NCBI GenBank assembly: GCA_017621055.1 | Contig: JAGATX010000015.1 | Location: 1-64,000, forward strand | Length of the DNA stretch: 64,000 nucleotides | Origin: Muribaculaceae bacterium | GTDB taxonomy: Bacteria; Bacteroidota; Bacteroidia; Bacteroidales; Muribaculaceae | Reading direction: 5' to 3' | Notes under the pieces: model-generated | The model's database searches: none | The model's input: only the letters and a program-made list of their open reading frames with translations | What the model was told of the DNA's origin: nothing | Shown here: positions 61,882 to 64,000 of the stretch, piece after piece | Position numbering within the stretch: position 1 is the first letter of the stretch | Layout of the letters: each line of letters starts with the position of its first letter | Made by a program: the position numbers and the translations under genes

Positions 61882-61913
61882 TTTGTTTTTGTTGAATTTT
61901 TTTGCTAATTTTG
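61882..61913 (+). promoter_or_regulatory. Promoter of recJ-recQ
   Basis: TTTG (61882-61885), 20 bases, TAATTTTG (61906-61913). The leader to the ATG at 61939 is about 20 bases. Confidence 0.82.
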
Positions 61914-61938
61914 CGGATGGAAAAAGGAAGGAAGCAGC

Positions 61939-63669
61939 ATGACACGCAAATGGAACTACCCCACCCTCTCCAATGAGGACAAGAGACTCGGTGCCGAGCT
62001 GGCCCGACGATTTGCCAATTGCCCTCAGGTCAGCGATTTGCTTGTTCAGCGCGGCATCACCACCATCGACGCTGCCGAGCGTTTCTTCCACCCGTCGGTA
62101 CGAGACCTTCACGACCCCTTTCTGATGCCGGACATGACCAAGGCTGTAGAACGTCTCAACCGTGCCATGGGTGCCAAGGAGAGAATAATGGTCTACGGCG
62201 ACTATGATGTGGACGGCTGCACGGCCGTGGCGCTGGTCTACCGCTATCTCCGCAATTTCTACTCAGAGCTCGATTACTACATACCCACGCGCTACGACGA
62301 GGGCTACGGCATTACCCGCAAATGCATCGACGAGTTTGCCGATCAGGGCGTGAAGCTCGTCATAATCCTGGACTGCGGCATCAAAGCCAACGAGGAGATA
62401 GCCTACGCCGCCGAGCGAGGCATAGATTTCATTATCTGCGACCACCACAAGCCCGACACCGAACTGCCGCGCGCCGCCGCCATCCTCAACCCCAAACTCG
62501 AGGGCTCCCCCTACCCATGCCCCCACCTGTCGGGTTGCGGCGTGGGCTACAAACTCATGCAGGCGTTCTCCATCAGCAACGGCATAGCCACCGCCGAGCT
62601 GGAGTGCATGCTTGACCTTGTTGCCGTGAGCATAGCCGCCGACATTGTACCTATGATCGACGAAAACCGGGTTATGGCATATGTAGGTCTAAAGCGACTG
62701 AACACAAACCCGAACATGGGATTGCGTGCCATAATCCGCACCTGCGGCCTCGGCGGCAAGGAAATAACCATAAACGACGTTATTTTCAAAATAGGTCCGC
62801 GCATCAACGCCAGCGGACGCATGCAGAGCGGCAGCGAGGCCGTGGAACTGCTGGTGGCACGCGATGCCAAGGAAGCCAACCGCAAGAGCATAGAAATCGA
62901 CCAGTACAACAAAGACCGCAAAGAGCTCGACAAACGGATTACCGAAGAGGCTAACGCCATCCTCGAAGAGCGTGGCGAGGTTCATTCTCCCAAAAAATCC
63001 ATTGTAATCTACAACAAGCACTGGCACAAGGGAATAATAGGCATAGTAGCCTCGCGTCTCACCGAGCTGTACTATAAACCGAGCGTCGTGCTGACCCTAT
63101 CCAACGGTCTGGCCACGGGCTCGTCGCGCTCGGTGCAGGGTTTCGACATCTATAAGGCCGTGGAGAGCACGCGCGACCTCCTCGAGAACTTCGGCGGCCA
63201 CACATATGCTGTCGGCCTCTCGCTCAAGGAAGAGAATATCCCGGAATTCACCCGCCGGTTCGAGGAATTCGTGGCCACCAACATTCTCCCCGAGCAGACA
63301 ACACCCCAGATCGACATCGACGCTTTCCTCTCCTTCTCGGAGATAACGCCTGAATTCGTGGCTACCCTACGGCTATTCAATCCCTTCGGTCCCGGCAACC
63401 GAAAGCCCACCTTCTGCACACGCCGCGTAAAAGATTTCGGCACGTCGAAACTCGTGGGTAAAAATCTGGAGCACATAAAGCTTGAACTGGTCGACGACAC
63501 TTCCGGCAAGGTCATAAACGGCATAGCCTTCAATATGGCCTCGTACTTCGAGCACATACACTCGGGCAATCCTTTCAATATCTGCTACACCATCGAGGAG
63601 AACAAGCACCCCAACGCCGGCACTGCCCTTCAGCTTCTGGTAAAACAGATACGTGCCGCCGTAGAATGA
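61939..63669 (+). CDS. recJ: Single-stranded-DNA-specific exonuclease RecJ
   Basis: The 576-residue DHH-family 5'-3' exonuclease of recombination and repair has the metal-binding motifs MVYGDYDVDGCTA, ILDCG and ICDHHKP. The DHHA1 region is TGSSRSVQGFDIYKAVESTRDLLENFGGHTYAVGLS, and an OB-fold follows at the C-terminus. Full length. An ATG at 61917 is out of frame, so 61939 is the start. Its stop overlaps the recQ ATG (ATGA), a logical pairing because RecQ unwinds the substrate RecJ digests. Confidence 0.95.
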   Translation: MTRKWNYPTLSNEDKRLGAELARRFANCPQVSDLLVQRGITTIDAAERFFHPSVRDLHDPFLMPDMTKAVERLNRAMGAKERIMVYGDYDVDGCTAVALVYRYLRNFYSELDYYIPTRYDEGYGITRKCIDEFADQGVKLVIILDCGIKANEEIAYAAERGIDFIICDHHKPDTELPRAAAILNPKLEGSPYPCPHLSGCGVGYKLMQAFSISNGIATAELECMLDLVAVSIAADIVPMIDENRVMAYVGLKRLNTNPNMGLRAIIRTCGLGGKEITINDVIFKIGPRINASGRMQSGSEAVELLVARDAKEANRKSIEIDQYNKDRKELDKRITEEANAILEERGEVHSPKKSIVIYNKHWHKGIIGIVASRLTELYYKPSVVLTLSNGLATGSSRSVQGFDIYKAVESTRDLLENFGGHTYAVGLSLKEENIPEFTRRFEEFVATNILPEQTTPQIDIDAFLSFSEITPEFVATLRLFNPFGPGNRKPTFCTRRVKDFGTSKLVGKNLEHIKLELVDDTSGKVINGIAFNMASYFEHIHSGNPFNICYTIEENKHPNAGTALQLLVKQIRAAVE

Positions 63670-64000
63670 ACGTTCCGGACCCCGATACTTTCAATTTCAG
63701 CCTTGACGACGACGAGGACGACTGGCGGCAACCTGCCGGAGCGCCCGTGTACGACACCCCCGCGGCCGTGCTCTCCACATACTGGGGCTACTCGTCGTTC
63801 CGCCCCTTGCAGCGCGATATCATCGACAGCATCCTCGAGGGCCGCGATACCATAGGCCTGATACCCACCGGTGGCGGCAAGAGCATAACCTTCCAGGTGC
63901 CGGCCATGATGCTGCCGGGCGTCACCATTGTCATTACCCCTCTGGTGTCGTTGATGAAGGATCAGGTGGACCGCCTGCGTGCCGCCGATTACCCCGCGGC
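63666..64000 (+). CDS. recQ: RecQ-family DNA helicase, N-terminal part (runs off window)
   Basis: The first ~111 residues are visible. After an acidic N-terminal extension (about 1-30, SLDDDEDDW) comes the RecQ core: STYWGYSSFRPLQRDIIDSILEGRDTIGLIPTGGGKSITFQVPAM (motif 0 and Walker A) and TIVITPLVSLMKDQVDRL (motif Ia). The gene is cut by the window end. It is translationally coupled to recJ. Confidence 0.92.
   Translation, partial: MNVPDPDTFNFSLDDDEDDWRQPAGAPVYDTPAAVLSTYWGYSSFRPLQRDIIDSILEGRDTIGLIPTGGGKSITFQVPAMMLPGVTIVITPLVSLMKDQVDRLRAADYPA

Overview
The window looks like a chromosomal segment of a member of the Bacteroidales; a Muribaculaceae-like gut lineage is my guess, not proven. The evidence is a recurring promoter of the Bacteroidetes type (TTTG, 19-20 bases, TAnnTTTG, no strong Shine-Dalgarno), a GT3 (eukaryote-like) glycogen synthase paired with an alpha-glucan phosphorylase, a 58-residue histone H1-like protein, DUF4835, TonB-dependent receptors, and secreted proteins ending in short tails that resemble type IX sorting domains. 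No insertion sequence, prophage or CRISPR array was seen.

Layout. 1-366: two identical tRNA-Leu(GAG) genes, each with its own terminator. 525-5326: an exported starch-binding-like protein, then an AT-richer accessory stretch with a lipoprotein, a small unknown protein, a winged-helix regulator/membrane protein operon with two palindromic operators, and a 57-residue two-helix membrane protein. 5356-18521: SDR dehydrogenase, superoxide dismutase, rlmH-uup-TonB receptor, an exported protein, queF-queC, histone-like protein, type I pullulanase, a stand-alone sorting-tail-like protein and a second TonB receptor. 18631-24102: free DsbD N-domain, dsbD, mazG, topB and a small Cys-rich membrane protein. 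24060-28372 (minus): lon, rlmD and a CYTH protein.

28480-52923 is a continuous minus-strand run of 18 genes with gaps of at most about 40 bases. It begins with housekeeping genes (dnaN, a DnaQ-family exonuclease, coaBC, DUF4835, recN, an rlmB-like methyltransferase) and continues into an 18-kb block, the most interesting part of the window. That block encodes an SrfB-like actin/Hsp70-fold ATPase, an SrfC-like P-loop protein, a membrane-anchored subtilisin-like protease with an intact triad, a four-helix membrane protein, a second P-loop GTPase with a helical N-terminus, a 671-residue single-pass protein possibly related to GTPase-associated proteins, an anchored periplasmic helical protein, a C-terminally anchored protein with repeated Ig-like domains, a DUF1294 protein and three tandem DUF2135 (YfaP-like) proteins whose periplasmic linkers grow stepwise. 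I infer a membrane-spanning, NTP-driven complex with a periplasmic proteolytic arm. SrfB and SrfC families are known; this combination, with no SrfA, is what I cannot name.

53184-57449 is the glycogen synthase/phosphorylase operon, divergent from dnaN. It is followed by a decayed GT2 glycosyltransferase with an in-frame TGA, a LytS/LytTR-type two-component system, hisS, a probably frameshifted small exported protein, recJ, and the start of recQ running off the window edge.
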